50,306 nucleotides of DNA from positions 1,425-51,730 of the forward strand of contig CAAAJI010000029.1 in the NCBI GenBank assembly GCA_900642245.1. Reading direction: 5' to 3'. The translations under genes and the position numbers were made by a program. The stretch is from Fragilaria radians. Its lineage: Eukaryota; Bacillariophyta; Fragilariophyceae; Fragilariales; Fragilariaceae. Of the stretch, positions 1-12,067 are shown piece by piece. The notes under the pieces are model-generated. The model was not told the DNA's origin. It saw nothing but the letters and a program-made list of their open reading frames with translations, and did no database searches. Each line of letters begins with the position of its first letter. Positions within the stretch are counted from its first letter, which is position 1.

Positions 1-1334
1 GATCCTAGTCAAGGTAGGTCACTCCTCTTCTGCTTGAAACTCCAGCGTTTTTCACGATTTTTTTAAACGTGTAGACATATCCTCAACACCATCGGCTTCA
101 GTTATTCTGTGGAATCTCTTACCATTTTCTCAGTACATGGAGGGCAATGTAATATGCAATGCTTTGCTTTGACTCGGTCAGAAGTGATCATGGAGCTAGA
201 CCAGCTTCATATTAATCATAGAAGATAAATGGAGTATCTGTCTATTCTCTAAATGATTAACAAAATTAATATATCCAAAAGGATATTGACATTATGTAAT
301 GTGGCAATCTCTAGACTAATTATTCTCCAAATAGTGTAAAAGATATCAAGCAGAATATTGTGAAGAAAAGCCTGTCATTGAGGAATCAAGGATTGAGGAG
401 TCCTTTCTCGCGGAATATGGCTTGAAGTATCATACGGAGCAACCATTCCTAAGATACGACTCTAAATTGTTTGTTTCTTAAGATAGATCAAAATATTATT
501 GTGCGTGCTAATTCGATACAAATATCTATTTGTGAATATCATTCTAAAATTCATGTTTTTTTCAATTATTGTTATTTTTGTTGATTTCTCGAGTGCCTTT
601 TAGTTTTTCAATCTTCCACACAGCCAAAATTTGACAGATACTCTCCCTTAACCAGAATTGCTCCTTGATTACTAAAAACGTTGCATAGGTAGTCGATATT
701 GCTATGCTCTCGGTTGACGAGAAATTGCCCGATTATTCTCAAATCTACAAGAATTTTGTACCCCAATCTTTTCCATGATTTGCATAGCACTTACTTCCTC
801 AGATGTCAATGAGTTGAGTGTCACCTTAGTGGTTGACATTTGCTGATTCAACTTTCTTTCCCAGGTTAATTTCTGAATCTCTAGCTAACTTAGATCACAT
901 TCTTTCGCAATTCAAGAGATCAGGCTAAGATACATGCTATGTCATCATGCCAGTCTGTAAAGTCATGATCGCTGGCACGCATTTTTCCTTTCTTCTAAAA
1001 TAACATCAACCTCTCAATTCTCCTTTACGGAGCAAATGTTCATCAATTTCATTTCATTATAGTAAAGAAATAACTTTTCGAATTTTGGTATCATGTCAAA
1101 ATTTCAACATAATTGTGGAGTTCTCATGGCAGTGGTTTAAAATGACTATATTCGTGTTTGGAATGAGTCTCCTCACTTGATAAAAATGAAAATTGATTGT
1201 AAGAACTTGCACTAAATGGTTGTACTAAAAATTGTGACTGCCAATCAACTCAAATTTCCCAATAGCCCTAACAGATAAGAAAAAAAGTTCTTAACGTGTT
1301 TATAGGGTTTTTCGTTGTCTTCAACTCACTTAAT
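1..1334. other. AT-rich stretch with no recognisable gene
   Basis: No open frame here looks like a protein family I know. A 60-codon frame on the minus strand (608-790) lies downstream, in transcription sense, of the copia relic that follows. It could be decayed polyprotein, but it shows no reverse transcriptase or RNase H motif. Confidence 0.4.
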
Positions 1335-1985
1335 ATAATAGGTAAACTCATCTACAATCAGGAAACGTAACTTTGCTTCACCAATGCTCAAATCTCTCAC
1401 AAGATTAAAACTCAGATAGAGTCGTTCTCCAGGAAATTGACTTCAACTCCTTGTTGATATTTTTCTACATAGCCTGACATATAGCACAGTCTTTACATAC
1501 TTCAAGTACCCCATACAACGTAAAACCGTGGATATGTGTAGTCTTCTGTACCCTATCCATTCCACAGTGACCTGACATCTCATGAACCTTGTTATCATGA
1601 ATTCATATGTTAGCATTTAAACCCCTTTTTGCAATAAAAATAACGGGAGATCAATAAAAGAATATCTTGAAACAAACCCATTAGTTTTTTGAAGGACTCA
1701 ATCAAATTTTACTCTATCTGCAGCTTTTGATGAGCAAATTGAATGCCCTTTTCCTCAATTTTGATCCATTTTTCAATTCCTTGTTGATGCTGGACAAATT
1801 CACCTATAATTCTGTGACATACTTAACTTTGAAAAGAGTAACATCCAAAGTAGAGCCATCAAGCTGTATGGTATTGCCCTTTCGACTTCCGACTTTTATT
1901 GCTATCGTTACTATCATGCTTAATAATGGAGATATCATCATAACTTTCTTGCACGTTAAATATTTCTCATGACACTAATCATAGT
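1335..1985 (-). mobile_element. Ty1/copia retrotransposon relic (gag-pol, pre-integrase to integrase start)
   Basis: Translating the minus strand in pieces gives the copia order. At about 1760-1905 is a stretch reading KGNTIQLDGSTLDVTLFKVK, the usual sequence before the pre-integrase domain. At about 1440-1590 is a zinc-binding GAG-pre-integrase segment with HEMSGH followed by CKDCAICQA and KNINKE. At about 1335-1436 the integrase core begins with PGERLY and then GEAKLRFLIVDEFTYYIK. Stops and frame changes interrupt the pieces, so the element is dead. I found no long terminal repeats, reverse transcriptase or RNase H. The family call rests on the motif order and the HxxxxH...CxxC pattern. Open frames on the plus strand across this stretch are antisense shadows. 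Confidence 0.82.
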
Positions 1986-3149
1986 CATTACAAATTAATG
2001 CCGGACGCTGAAGCACGAAACTCCTAAACGTATGGTACTCCACTCTGAAGCTTAAGTTAAAACCTGAATGATTAAATGTCTCGGACCCTTCCAAAGGTAA
2101 GAAAGAAGACACCAGTAAATCCTTCTTCGAAGGCCTATGCAAAAGGACCATAGTAGAGGAGTAAAACTGTAATCTGTTATGAAAGCATGGTCTGGGGTCG
2201 TAATGAGATAGCGATATATACTTTCAAAACCTGACAAACCCACAGGTCCGGAGGCCATTTCAGAGGAATCTTTGAGCAGAAGGCTTTGCAAAAAAGTCAA
2301 TACATTCTAACTTGTGCGTGTTTGGTAGCGAAATCTAAAGCTCCATAGATTTACTCTTCATTCAGACAAAATCTTGCAATTTCGGGTGAGCTACCATTAG
2401 AGCTAAAGTACAATTGAGATTGGAATCCAATCGGATCGTTTCCAACGATTTTACACTAAGTCTTCTTCAATTTTGAGCCCCATACACAAAATTCAATTTG
2501 AATTGTCTGACTTTGGTTGTGGAATAGATGATATAAATTTCATTCCTTCTATTGAGAACTGTCAGGAGAATAAGGTAAATCCAACTATCTCAAATTTATA
2601 TTCATGCTTGACGGAATTAAATCCAGTTCCCGTTAATGCTTTGAAAATATTCTTTTAGAATCTAATGCATGATATTTTAGTTCTGTTTGTAGCTCACCCC
2701 AAAGTTCAGAGTTTAGTTGGACTTAAAGATTAAGTCTTTATAGCTAGAAAATACGTTTTACTAGACTGCTATTCAATATTTGCTATATCCCCTGCATTCA
2801 AAGTAGTCGGCACTTACCTTCACATCCTTTTTTACACAGGCTAAAAGGCTTATCTTAATGGGATGTTTGAGATTTACTATTGTACAAGGTAATACTCCTA
2901 TTGTACTTAAATTTAGGATTACGAATTATTTCCATATTGAAGCTGGGAGCGTCAAAGAGAATAGATGCTCAGTGACTTGTTTTCCTTGGCTATTTGACTA
3001 CCTGGCGCTCAATATCCAAACCAGCCTTAGTCAGTGGAGAAACTGTGTCATAAAAAACTGTCGATTTTTTTACAGGCTAATAACTCGTATCTTGAAATAG
3101 CATATTATTTCTACTTACAATTAATTTTTCATTTCGTCAGCCACAATAA
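1986..3149. other. Intergenic stretch upstream of the lumen-protein gene
   Basis: It contains short open frames (minus 2052-2300, plus 2473-2658 and 2858-3100) with no family resemblance and codon use that looks random. A polypyrimidine tract ending in CAG at 3140 could be a 3' splice site in the 5' untranslated region of the gene that begins at 3150. Confidence 0.4.
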
Positions 3150-3834
3150 ATGAGGTTGGTTGTTTTTCCTTATATCTACATTGATTGCGTCTACACTGCA
3201 AGATGTATCATGCTTGTCCAAAGGGAACACTGTCTCGCGTCGAGATATTTGGTCTCGGATATCTACTTCTTCAATTTCTGCAGCTGGAGTTTTGTTATTT
3301 CAAGTGCAACCAATACTTGCAGCCAATACTGTTCCAGCTCCTGAAGAGCTCGCCAAGCTTCAGAGGGGCCACGCTCGTGTCACCTTTTTATTGAAAAACT
3401 GGGACGAACTTACTTCGAGCTGTGGGATTAAGGTCTATTTTTCTGCTGATGAGTCAAAGCAAGTTGTCCGTACAGAAGGAGGTGGTGGTGGAGCTTGTGA
3501 CAAAACTCCACTCAGAGTCCAAGAATTCATGGGATATAAAAGTATAGAAGATCCGCTCTACAGAGCTGATAAAATTATGTTGAGGGCAGTGCCATTGGTA
3601 GATCCTGAAGTGATCGACTCTTATGTAGATACGATTGAAAAGTATCGGGAAAAAGCTGACCAGACGGCAATGATGGCTTACACTTCATCTTGGGGAGAAG
3701 CCAATCCTAATGGAGGAAAGGAAGTTGTTGACGCATATCTTGAGCGTACCAAAGAAGACGTAGTCGAGACCGAAAACTTTCTTCGAGAGATTTTGGGATT
3801 TCTCAATTTGGAAATCCTACCTCCAGCAAAATAA
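3150..3834 (+). CDS. Plastid thylakoid-lumen protein, unknown function (apparent 1-base frameshift near start)
   Basis: The main frame runs from about 3154 to the stop at 3832-3834 but has no ATG near its start. An ATG at 3150 lies one frame away. Dropping one T from the run of five at 3162-3168 joins them into a protein of about 227 residues with a good signal peptide (MRLVVF leading into LISTLIAST). Next comes a transit-like region, then a twin-arginine segment (SRRDIW), a hydrophobic stretch and an Ala-rich cleavage site (ILAANT). That is the layout for import through ER and plastid envelopes and then Tat export to the thylakoid lumen. The mature part is about 170 residues, mostly helical, with two Cys and a five-Gly run. 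It resembles small extrinsic lumen proteins of algae, but I cannot name the family. The extra base may be an assembly error, a real lesion or a missed upstream exon. Confidence 0.7.
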
Positions 3835-5343
3835 AAATCATCTCAGGTTGCAACATAGGTTTTGTCCCTATTAGCCTCTCACTTTCACTATCGTTTGATA
3901 ATCAAATGACATACATCATAGACTGGGAAGATACCACTAAGCTATCTACTAAGCCAGAACGAAGGATGCTTTTCCTATAAAATAAATCGCAACTTCGATT
4001 CCTCAATTCGTGCCTCTATATTTATCATTAATTCTACATTCCTCTCATAGACGTTAGCGATACCGTAAGCAGTCCCTGTTGCGCACCATATGATGAATGA
4101 TTAGAAGAACTGCTTAGCGTTACGTACATAACTCAACTTTACGACTTAAGTTATCTTGTAAATGAGGCAATCAACCGCATCAAAATACTCTAGCTTTTGC
4201 TTGAAACAAAAGGGAGAATCCAGATAATGATTATGCTTGAAAATAATAAATGCCCTGATGGGTCATGTAGCAGAATCTCTCCAATTTAGTGATTACATAG
4301 AAATACAAGTTTTCTTATACCAATGCTGTCGTTGATTCTTGTTCTAACACTGCTCTTGATTGATGATATACTATGTAGTCAACCTAACAATTTTCATTTA
4401 ACATTTATTTTTTCTTTATTGATATTCAATTATCATTGAGTGTAGTATGGAAGTCATTGAGATATGACATCACCCCTCGAATACCAATCGTCAGGAAAAT
4501 GGCGTTGTAAGGGATACTAACTCGAATGGTATCCTTGTTAAAGATCTCCGTTATTTCATTCAGTCTGGGCATCTAGTATTGTTTGATGCCTGTTTCGCAC
4601 TTTTTCGTGTTTATATTCCCCGGCAATATAGATTAAGTCTTGCGCGCAAATGCAATGGACCCTAAGAATCCTCATTTTTCAGAATGATGAGTAAGTCAGG
4701 GAATAGTTACAATGTAGAGAAATAGATTTCGAAGTCATGACTTAATACGTACTCTTTCTATAGTTGGTACTCTATTAAAATCTTGCCGAAAGTTGATTTA
4801 TTGGAAATTTTCCTGTTGCGATATGCATGATTTTCTATTTCTCAAGCTGATTCCCTGGTGATGCAGGTGATCATGGCAGCCTTTTGAAATCTAGGGCTCT
4901 TGGGATGTTTGAAGCAAAAAAATAAGAAGGACTCAAGCTCTTAGTTTTATTACCTTTGCTACAGCATTTGTCTCTTTTATTATCCAATAAGTCATCCCAT
5001 TAACCTCATATTTGCATGGCTTCTTTGCGAGAGAACCTGATACTAATATTGAACGTTGATCTCAGCTTTTCATGCCATCTAAGGCACTATGATATCCTTC
5101 TCCATGATCGTTATAACATAAGCAACTTCACAACAATTTACGAGATTGTGGGCCAAGATGTTCGATAAAGATAGAATATAATTTTCATATCTCGACCCAT
5201 TTTATTTGTCTTTGCAATCACATGTGGTCTCTGGATGCGCTGATGATTACTACTTAGTCACGATGCAAGAAATGCTGCTGGATTCCAATTCAATGATAAT
5301 TTTCTATTTAACAGTTTCCTCATTTATTCACTAACTTCCTTAA
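3835..5343. other. Intergenic stretch, nothing recognised
   Basis: This 1.5-kb AT-rich stretch lies between two convergent genes. I see no coding frame, RNA gene or transposon motif that I can support. It should hold both 3' ends. Confidence 0.4.
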
Positions 5344-8073
5344 TTAACATGCAAATTGCTTCCGAATATTCCCGTTATTAATCAATTCATTTGTCGACTC
5401 CGATGGTTCAGAATCAGAATGCAAAAGTGATTCACTCTCCCAACTTGATTGTGACTGATCCTCATCTGTTAACACACGCTGTAATTGGGAACGTGCCCCA
5501 AACCTTTTTTGTACAGAAGATAAAACATTCTCAGGCCTTTTAGAAGTCGTACTGCCAGGGTAATATCGTAAATTCGATCCGCTTCTAGACATATCACGCA
5601 TGAGGGCAATATGCTTCGTAACGGCATCCCAATCGTTTTCAGATATAAATCTATCGATATCACTTTGCGACCATTCTGTGGGAGTTACTTCAATTTCATC
5701 TCCAAGATTTTTTCTGCTTTTAAAGGATTCTGTAATTGACGCTGCAAGATCCCAATCTTTCCTTTTGATTGCATCATCTAAAGCTAGACGTTGATCTTCA
5801 TCCAATTCTACTACGCCTTCCGAAAAGTCTGGATCAGGGAAGCTGAGAGCTGATACTGTGTCATCAAATGTCTCAACATCCGTTTCGTCATTATCTCCTA
5901 GATAATTGGATTCCATATCCGACGAGGTAGTTTCCGCACTCAATCCAGGCGAAAAAAAAGTGTCAGGCTTTTCACTATCAGGTTTGGAATTACGATGAAT
6001 GCCTTTTGGATTCGGTACTGGTTTCCCTTCAAAGTTCACAGCAGCAAGTCCCAATCTAGTAGCTGTGAATTCCTCAACACGTAGGTGTCTAGTTCGTCCA
6101 GTGGTTCTTTGTTTTGAGTCTAAGGATCTATGGGCTCCTGAGCTCAGATGGGCCGTACGATGAGCACTTGATTCCTCACCTTTTCGCTCTTTTGCGGCGG
6201 CGTTGTCTCGAAATTCTAATAGAACATCATCTACACCTTCGCGGATAGACTCAAATACGCCTCGCTGCTTAAAAGTGTTGCTTATGCGATGAGTCTTCTC
6301 TGTCTTATCCGTGGTGTTAGTATTTCCGGTTCTTGTCCTTAACTTCACGGAATCTGCCGAAATCTCGGATAAAAATGAAGAATCTAGACCCATATCTGGC
6401 GTTAGACTTTCGTCAAAAGGCCGTAACGACTTGTTTTCACGATGCAGGGACAGTACATGATTTTGAACACCAAAATTACTTGTTGATTTGGAACTTTCGG
6501 GTGTTGTAGTTCCATAACTATTGATTGATCGCTTCGTCTCTTCTGCAGTGACATTTTGAACCAAAAGGTTATCGTCAGATCGGACGCGACTTTCATCCAA
6601 CATTCCATTAGAAGTCTTTTTCCCAAATTTTCGGATCTCCTTTAAATGATTGCTCTCTTTAGAGTTTTGTGCTGACGTTGATTCTGGATCTTGAGAGCTT
6701 TTAACGTTCTTTACTTCAGCACCTTCGGGTTTGGTCCATGTTGATTTCCTGGTAACGCGATGATAATAGTAGATTCTTCCACTCTTCGGATCTCTCGCTG
6801 ATTTCCACACACATTTTTTCCCTTGAGTAATAGGGAATGTCTCAGGCTGAAGGGTATTTTCAACACCGCACATCAAAGAGATTGAAGAGAGTGAAGAGGC
6901 TTTTACCTGAGACGAAGGCACGCCAAACACCTCTTCAGGAGAAAAAATCGATTTAGATTTCTCGTTAGAAGTTACTGAAATTCCAAGCTTCTGTCGTAAT
7001 ATCGTCTTATCACATTCATCTTGATTAGCTTTGCCAGCTAACTTCTCTATTTTGTATTTATTGAAATCGCTGTTTATCTCTAGATCATCATCTCCTACTA
7101 GCTCTCCTTCCTTCATCAACGTATCAGCCAGCAATTGAGCTCCCTTCACTTCGACTTCTTGCTGACCACTACGTGTCTTATCGAGAGATTTCAACAATGA
7201 TGCTCCAACTGACTTGGGAACACGGCCTGAGAGCTTGAACTTTGCCACAGATTTAATATGAGTCCACGAAGGAAGAGAATCTCTAGAACTCTGATCCAGT
7301 ACTTTTTTCTCAGGATCCAAATGATCGAAAACGAGCTCAATATCATCATATAATATGGATGCATCATCTTGACAAGTTGACTCGTGAGGTGAACCATTGA
7401 ATTGCCCTGAACTCTGGGTTTGTTCAAGATGTGTGAAATCTTGAAGAGGCTCCTTCAATTTTGTTCCTGTAAATTCTTCGTTCGACTCAGTCCGATGATG
7501 GTCATCTGAAGTTGTATTTGCAGCAGCTGAAGAGTCTTTGGACGATTCGGATTTAACCGGGGAACATTTTTCAACAACACCGCATGTTTTATCGAAAATC
7601 CCAAATATAGTTGAAAGGACAGTTTCCGAAGGCTCAGGATCAAATTTTTCTTTCTGAATTACATCTTTATTGACGATACATTGAAGAGGCTTAGGGTTCT
7701 GTTCATCGCCTTCTTCCCTTTCGACAAGCTTCATTTTTCCATCAATCCTGGTACTTGAATTATGTCCTTGTTGCATCGATGTTAGATCCGACATCGCTGC
7801 TCCAAGATTATCAATTACTTCGTCATTTATAACTGGCAGTGGACTCATTATGTCTTTTATTGATACAGTTTCTTCAGAGTGAACCGGTGATGATGGCGGG
7901 GTGTTATCCATGAAATGGTCAGGCTTTAGTGGGTAATGATGAGTACCATCTTTTCGTAGAATATGGTTAAACCACTTTTTAAACTTTCCCTTTTGTCTAT
8001 TACCTATCTTGTCATTTTCTGCTGACTTAAGCAAGCCTTCTCGCTCTGGTATCTTCTTCAGACTGAATGTCAT
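5344..8073 (-). CDS. Large WW-domain protein, mostly disordered
   Basis: The frame extends to a GTG at 8082, but the first ATG is at 8073, giving 909 residues. The N-terminus is basic (SLKKIPEREG, then GKFKKWFNHILRKDG). A single WW domain lies near residues 420-452: Trp423, a tyrosine triplet in GRIYYYHR, then Trp446 and Pro449 in STWTKPEG. WW domains bind proline-rich or phospho-Ser/Thr-Pro peptides. Most of the rest is Ser/Asp/Glu-rich and probably disordered. The C-terminus has two repeats of about 40 residues, each with an acidic-Asp-Trp-Asp core (KDWDLAA at Trp774, NDWDAVT at Trp815) in a helical context. Similar DW repeats occur in other large diatom proteins, from memory. No catalytic domain is visible, so a scaffold or adaptor role is inferred only. 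No intron is needed. Confidence 0.85.
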   Translation of the reverse strand: MTFSLKKIPEREGLLKSAENDKIGNRQKGKFKKWFNHILRKDGTHHYPLKPDHFMDNTPPSSPVHSEETVSIKDIMSPLPVINDEVIDNLGAAMSDLTSMQQGHNSSTRIDGKMKLVEREEGDEQNPKPLQCIVNKDVIQKEKFDPEPSETVLSTIFGIFDKTCGVVEKCSPVKSESSKDSSAAANTTSDDHHRTESNEEFTGTKLKEPLQDFTHLEQTQSSGQFNGSPHESTCQDDASILYDDIELVFDHLDPEKKVLDQSSRDSLPSWTHIKSVAKFKLSGRVPKSVGASLLKSLDKTRSGQQEVEVKGAQLLADTLMKEGELVGDDDLEINSDFNKYKIEKLAGKANQDECDKTILRQKLGISVTSNEKSKSIFSPEEVFGVPSSQVKASSLSSISLMCGVENTLQPETFPITQGKKCVWKSARDPKSGRIYYYHRVTRKSTWTKPEGAEVKNVKSSQDPESTSAQNSKESNHLKEIRKFGKKTSNGMLDESRVRSDDNLLVQNVTAEETKRSINSYGTTTPESSKSTSNFGVQNHVLSLHRENKSLRPFDESLTPDMGLDSSFLSEISADSVKLRTRTGNTNTTDKTEKTHRISNTFKQRGVFESIREGVDDVLLEFRDNAAAKERKGEESSAHRTAHLSSGAHRSLDSKQRTTGRTRHLRVEEFTATRLGLAAVNFEGKPVPNPKGIHRNSKPDSEKPDTFFSPGLSAETTSSDMESNYLGDNDETDVETFDDTVSALSFPDPDFSEGVVELDEDQRLALDDAIKRKDWDLAASITESFKSRKNLGDEIEVTPTEWSQSDIDRFISENDWDAVTKHIALMRDMSRSGSNLRYYPGSTTSKRPENVLSSVQKRFGARSQLQRVLTDEDQSQSSWESESLLHSDSEPSESTNELINNGNIRKQFAC

Positions 8074-11044
8074 CGTCGACACTTTAATGTAGTAGTATGA
8101 GGAAATCAGCCAGAAATTTTCAAATAATTTAAGCCCAGTCCTATGTCCTCAACAATTTTGGCGTGTACATTTTTCAAAATGATTGTATTTCAATGTGAAA
8201 AATAAGACTCAATTATTGTTCTCCTGTCGGGCGCGTATTTATTTGATATACATATCTTGATATTCAAAAAGCATTTGTACGTGTCAACCTAAATGATGCC
8301 AATATGTTAATCCTTCAATTTTGCAACAGTATTGCCATTTCGTAAGATTTCCTCATTGCACATGAAAAACATTGCAACCACAATGCGTTGACAGCGTGGG
8401 AGTAAAATGGTTTTGCCTCCTAATAACTTAGAGCTAAAGAGAACATGAAAGGAATAAAGAACTTTCTGTTCTATGATATATGTAGGTAATGCTGTAGTGA
8501 TATTATTTCTCAATGGTATATAGTTATAGAACGGAATAGGATATCAGCATTTTTCTTGCTGTAATGCATTTAAACGTTGTTATACATCTAGCTTATTGTA
8601 ATGGTATATTGCCATTGAGCATTATTGACGCTATTATTAAAAAAAGTGGACTTTTGCCCAAAAAATACGGATGATGGGACAAATTATTGTGAAGGAGGAA
8701 TCGTCTATTGAAATATGCAAGAAAAATCAACATCTCAATTACTTTGACATTTGAATTTCTTCAGAGCATTATATGAACTGTTTGCTATGAACATTGGGTA
8801 AGTCTTAAGTTAAGGATAATTAGTAGTGACAAAGTCCCCTCCCTTAAAACCAAGTGCTGTGTCGATAAGTTCAAAACAACAATCACATGGTATTTCTCAT
8901 TCACTTTCCAAGGGTCTCTAGCAATAAGATATGCTTCCAGTCATTTAGAAGTCGCAACGCGTGTATCGTTTGCCAGAAAGACATTGTGAAATATTTCCTT
9001 CATAAAATGCCTTGCCTCCCATAACCAAAGTTGTAACGCTTAGAAGTGATGAAAAGAATACAATCATCACAGCCAAAATGTCCAATTTAAAATGAAATGG
9101 CATCTAAAGCCATTCCAATAACATTCATTGAAAAACAAGAGTTCACTTCAAAAGGAAAGACTTTGGCTAGTTGCATTAATGTGAGCAAGACTGTTAAAGA
9201 ATTGATAATGATAATTTTGAAAAATGTAAAGCTTGAAAGAATAAACTTTCACCTACTTCCATTGGAACAAGGGCAACTTCATCGCTTTAGAAAATGATGT
9301 ACCTCTCGCTGAATACATGTTTTCGCAGATTCCTTGTCCGTTGTTGTCTCCATCAAAGTCAAGATAAGTAATGTCTGATTCTCAGAAGACAAAAGTAAGT
9401 GGACTGAGAGAAATGTTGCCAAAATATCACTATAGCATTGAGACTATTTAGGTATGCCATTCTTTGTTACGAAGGAAGCCCTTTGTCTCCTTTTTCTATA
9501 AAGGCATATTTCAAAGCACGCTTTCTGCGTGCACTCACGATGATAGTTCCTGCCACAGATTGTATGGGAATGTTAAGGCAAACAATAAGGCACGCACAAT
9601 CATTAGGGATTTGCTTCAGAATAGCTGGAAGGTGCAATATCTTCATCTGCAACGTATTGGCTTTGAAAATATGCGCGAAACAATATGGCTAACAATTTGC
9701 AACATGATCGAGCATTCCGTAATTCCTGTATTTTCGCCAAAACTTAGTTAAACGCAGCTGTCAAATGAAATTCTTTAATTGGTTCAGACTTGGACAGCAA
9801 CGTCTTGAATCTTGGCAGATTCATTTACTTGGCAAAGGTTTATGAAAGCTTTCTGCTACATTTAGGTCATTGACAAACTCTTAAAAACTTGAACCATGAA
9901 ATGAGCATCCAACAAAGAATCGCCTACATCCACCAATTACAAATGCAAAGTTACTCATCCAAATATACGGATCTTCATCGTTTTCAAACTTTTTTGCCTA
10001 CATATTCTTTCAGAGTTACCAAATAGGAGTAGTAATCTGAATACAGTTCTTCTTGACTATCTCCCAAGACATTGTTACAATCTACGAAAATAAAGCTCTT
10101 ACTACTTTATTATTCTTGTCATTGCGTTACCGCTTGCCATTTTAATTGCATCCGACCAAAGTGACTGCAATCAATATTGTTTGTTATAGTCCTTATCAGT
10201 TTACTTTCCATTTAAGTACGGTAGCTAATCTTGCTCTAATCTCCTTTGTGTATTCATTAATGCTCTTCATTAGTGGAGGACTTATGTAATGTCTTTCCTT
10301 GATTCTGTACATTACACATAGAAATTGTGGCTATCTATTTGTGAGGTGTGATTCCCCAGGGAAGAATTGCATCAAAATCCAAGTTGACAACATTCAATTC
10401 ATGAATAAAGTACTGATCATTTGTTGTTGCAGATGCCATGCCTACTAAGGTTATATCAACAATTCAATGAATTTATACCAATTTTTTTTTCACTTTTTCT
10501 CAAAGAGGTATCCCTGGGCAATATTTCCTTATCTCATGTAAAGAAGAAAAGTGACTTGCACTTCAACTTTTCTTAAGGCATTTCAGCATTATCATGAATC
10601 AAAGCTACTCTTATATCCTGAAAAGAAAATCTTTGGTTTAATTATTATCTTTGTTCTCAGAATATCTCTGCCTTAACATTACTTCTTCTTTAGGAAAGAA
10701 AGGGATTGGAGACGATTCTCAAGCCCTTACCGCATTATCATCAATATAGCTCATTGATTATATTCTTTCCACGCATACTTTTTATATCTATTGACAAGAT
10801 CAACTCATTGTGAGTCATCAGAATCAAATAAATACCTTGAACACCTTGATTGAGGAATGTCCAAAATATTTTACCTTAACCTAAACTTCTCATGAACAAA
10901 TTTCTTGCCTTTAAGGTAGGATTCAAATTGCACTAAATTCAATCACATTCTTACTATCTCAACAATAGAATTAGCTTAAGTTTGATTCTTTACCATTGGC
11001 AGTTTTGAAGGAAATAGTTGAAACATATAGGAGCAACTCAGTGT
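8074..11044. other. 3-kb AT-rich gap without a recognisable gene
   Basis: The right part lies downstream of the HMG-box gene and the left part is the promoter side of the WW gene. Overlapping short frames on both strands around 9438-9751 (up to 95 codons on plus) are the only longish ones. They match nothing I know and overlap each other, so I do not call them genes. Decayed transposon sequence is possible but I could not identify any. Confidence 0.35.
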
Positions 11045-12067
11045 CTACATAGAATTCTCATTCACATTTCCCTGACTGCCAAAATTCTGTGAGAGAAAAT
11101 TTGGATCGACGTACATAGCGTATCCAGGAGGCATAGATGCATTCGCATTGAAGTATTGAATTGCATCTACTTGCATCGATGCGGAATTATTGTGGTAAGA
11201 AAGCGTTGGCATAGTATCTACCGTTGTAATGTCATTGCTTGTTAGAAATGACAAGTTGCTGCTGTATTGATTTCGATGGTTTGAGAATAGTGGGAAAGTA
11301 AGGGAAGCTCTTGCCATTTCAAGCGTGCGTTGGGTCAGTAAGTAGTAATCTTGAACATTCAATGAGTTTTGCTGAATAACACGTTGGCTTTCATTTTGAT
11401 TATGAGTGATCATAAGGAGGTTTGAAAGGCTGTCAGTATCTGCCGCTAGAGGGTTGCAATCACCTTTACCAGAGTATCCAGGAAATATTGGTGATAGTTC
11501 ATGTGAATCGTCATCCATTCCATCGGAAGAGGCTGCAATCTCGAGAGCAGCTTGATAAAGATCGTCATTCTTATTGTCATCTTGCGTCACTTCCCATTCA
11601 CTAACCTTCGCACGATAAATACTCTTCTCTATTGCAGCCTTTTCCTCATAAATCATCCTTTGTGAGTTATCTAGAGCTTTCCATTTTTCCGCGATAGTTC
11701 GAGCTAACTCAGCAAAGCCGATCATTCCGTGCGATTTTCGATGACGCCGTTTAACTGGTTTATCAGTACACACGATCCTACCAAGGATATCATCAAGACT
11801 CACATTCTCGTCTTTCGTGATAATCTTTTCACGTTCATGTTGGAAAAATATATTGTAAGCTGAAAGTGGACGCTTGGGCTTCTCTAGGGAAACTATGCTT
11901 TCTGAACGCGATTTGGATAAAGGGAATCTTTTTACAGTGCCACAGCTCCGTTCCGCTGAAAATACTCTCATAGCAGCTGCGTCGCTAGTTACAGATTCAA
12001 CGCAATCAAAGTCAAATGCGCTGTGATCCTTCTGGATTGCCTCGTCGAAAATTGAAGCAAGATCCAT
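11045..12067 (-). CDS. HMG-box DNA-binding protein
   Basis: The protein has 340 residues starting at an ATG. The HMG box begins at KRPLSAYNIFFQHERE (residues about 65-80, helix 1). It resumes at GMIGFAELARTIAEKWKALD (about 114-133, helix 2) and ends in helix 3 near EWEV (residue 160). Between helices 1 and 2 is a basic insertion of about 30 residues containing KPVKRRHRKSHG. This long spacer is seen, from memory, in other stramenopile HMG proteins. HMG boxes bend DNA through the minor groove, so a nuclear role in transcription or chromatin is likely. The C-terminal half is Asn/Ser-rich and low in structure. A GTGAGT inside the insertion was considered as an intron start, but the frame is open and no in-frame partner fits, so I keep one exon. 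Confidence 0.88.
   Translation of the reverse strand: MDLASIFDEAIQKDHSAFDFDCVESVTSDAAAMRVFSAERSCGTVKRFPLSKSRSESIVSLEKPKRPLSAYNIFFQHEREKIITKDENVSLDDILGRIVCTDKPVKRRHRKSHGMIGFAELARTIAEKWKALDNSQRMIYEEKAAIEKSIYRAKVSEWEVTQDDNKNDDLYQAALEIAASSDGMDDDSHELSPIFPGYSGKGDCNPLAADTDSLSNLLMITHNQNESQRVIQQNSLNVQDYYLLTQRTLEMARASLTFPLFSNHRNQYSSNLSFLTSNDITTVDTMPTLSYHNNSASMQVDAIQYFNANASMPPGYAMYVDPNFLSQNFGSQGNVNENSM

Noticed and set aside
1727..1972. 81-codon plus-strand frame
   Set aside because: It is antisense to the copia pre-integrase relic, which explains the long open frame.
3150..3175. Programmed +1 ribosomal frameshifting in two genes
   Set aside because: There is no known slippery sequence or stimulatory structure, and homopolymer assembly error is the simpler explanation, so it is kept only as a question under findings.
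8074..8082. GTG extension of the WW-protein start
   Set aside because: An in-frame ATG three codons later is the normal eukaryotic start.
9438..9751. Overlapping plus frames of 84 and 95 codons
   Set aside because: They overlap in different frames, show no domain, and lie in an AT-rich gap. A real gene there cannot be supported.
11690..11840. Possible intron inside the HMG-box insertion (GTGAGT...CCAG)
   Set aside because: The only fitting span is 49 bases, not a multiple of three, while the unspliced frame is open and similar insertions occur in related proteins.
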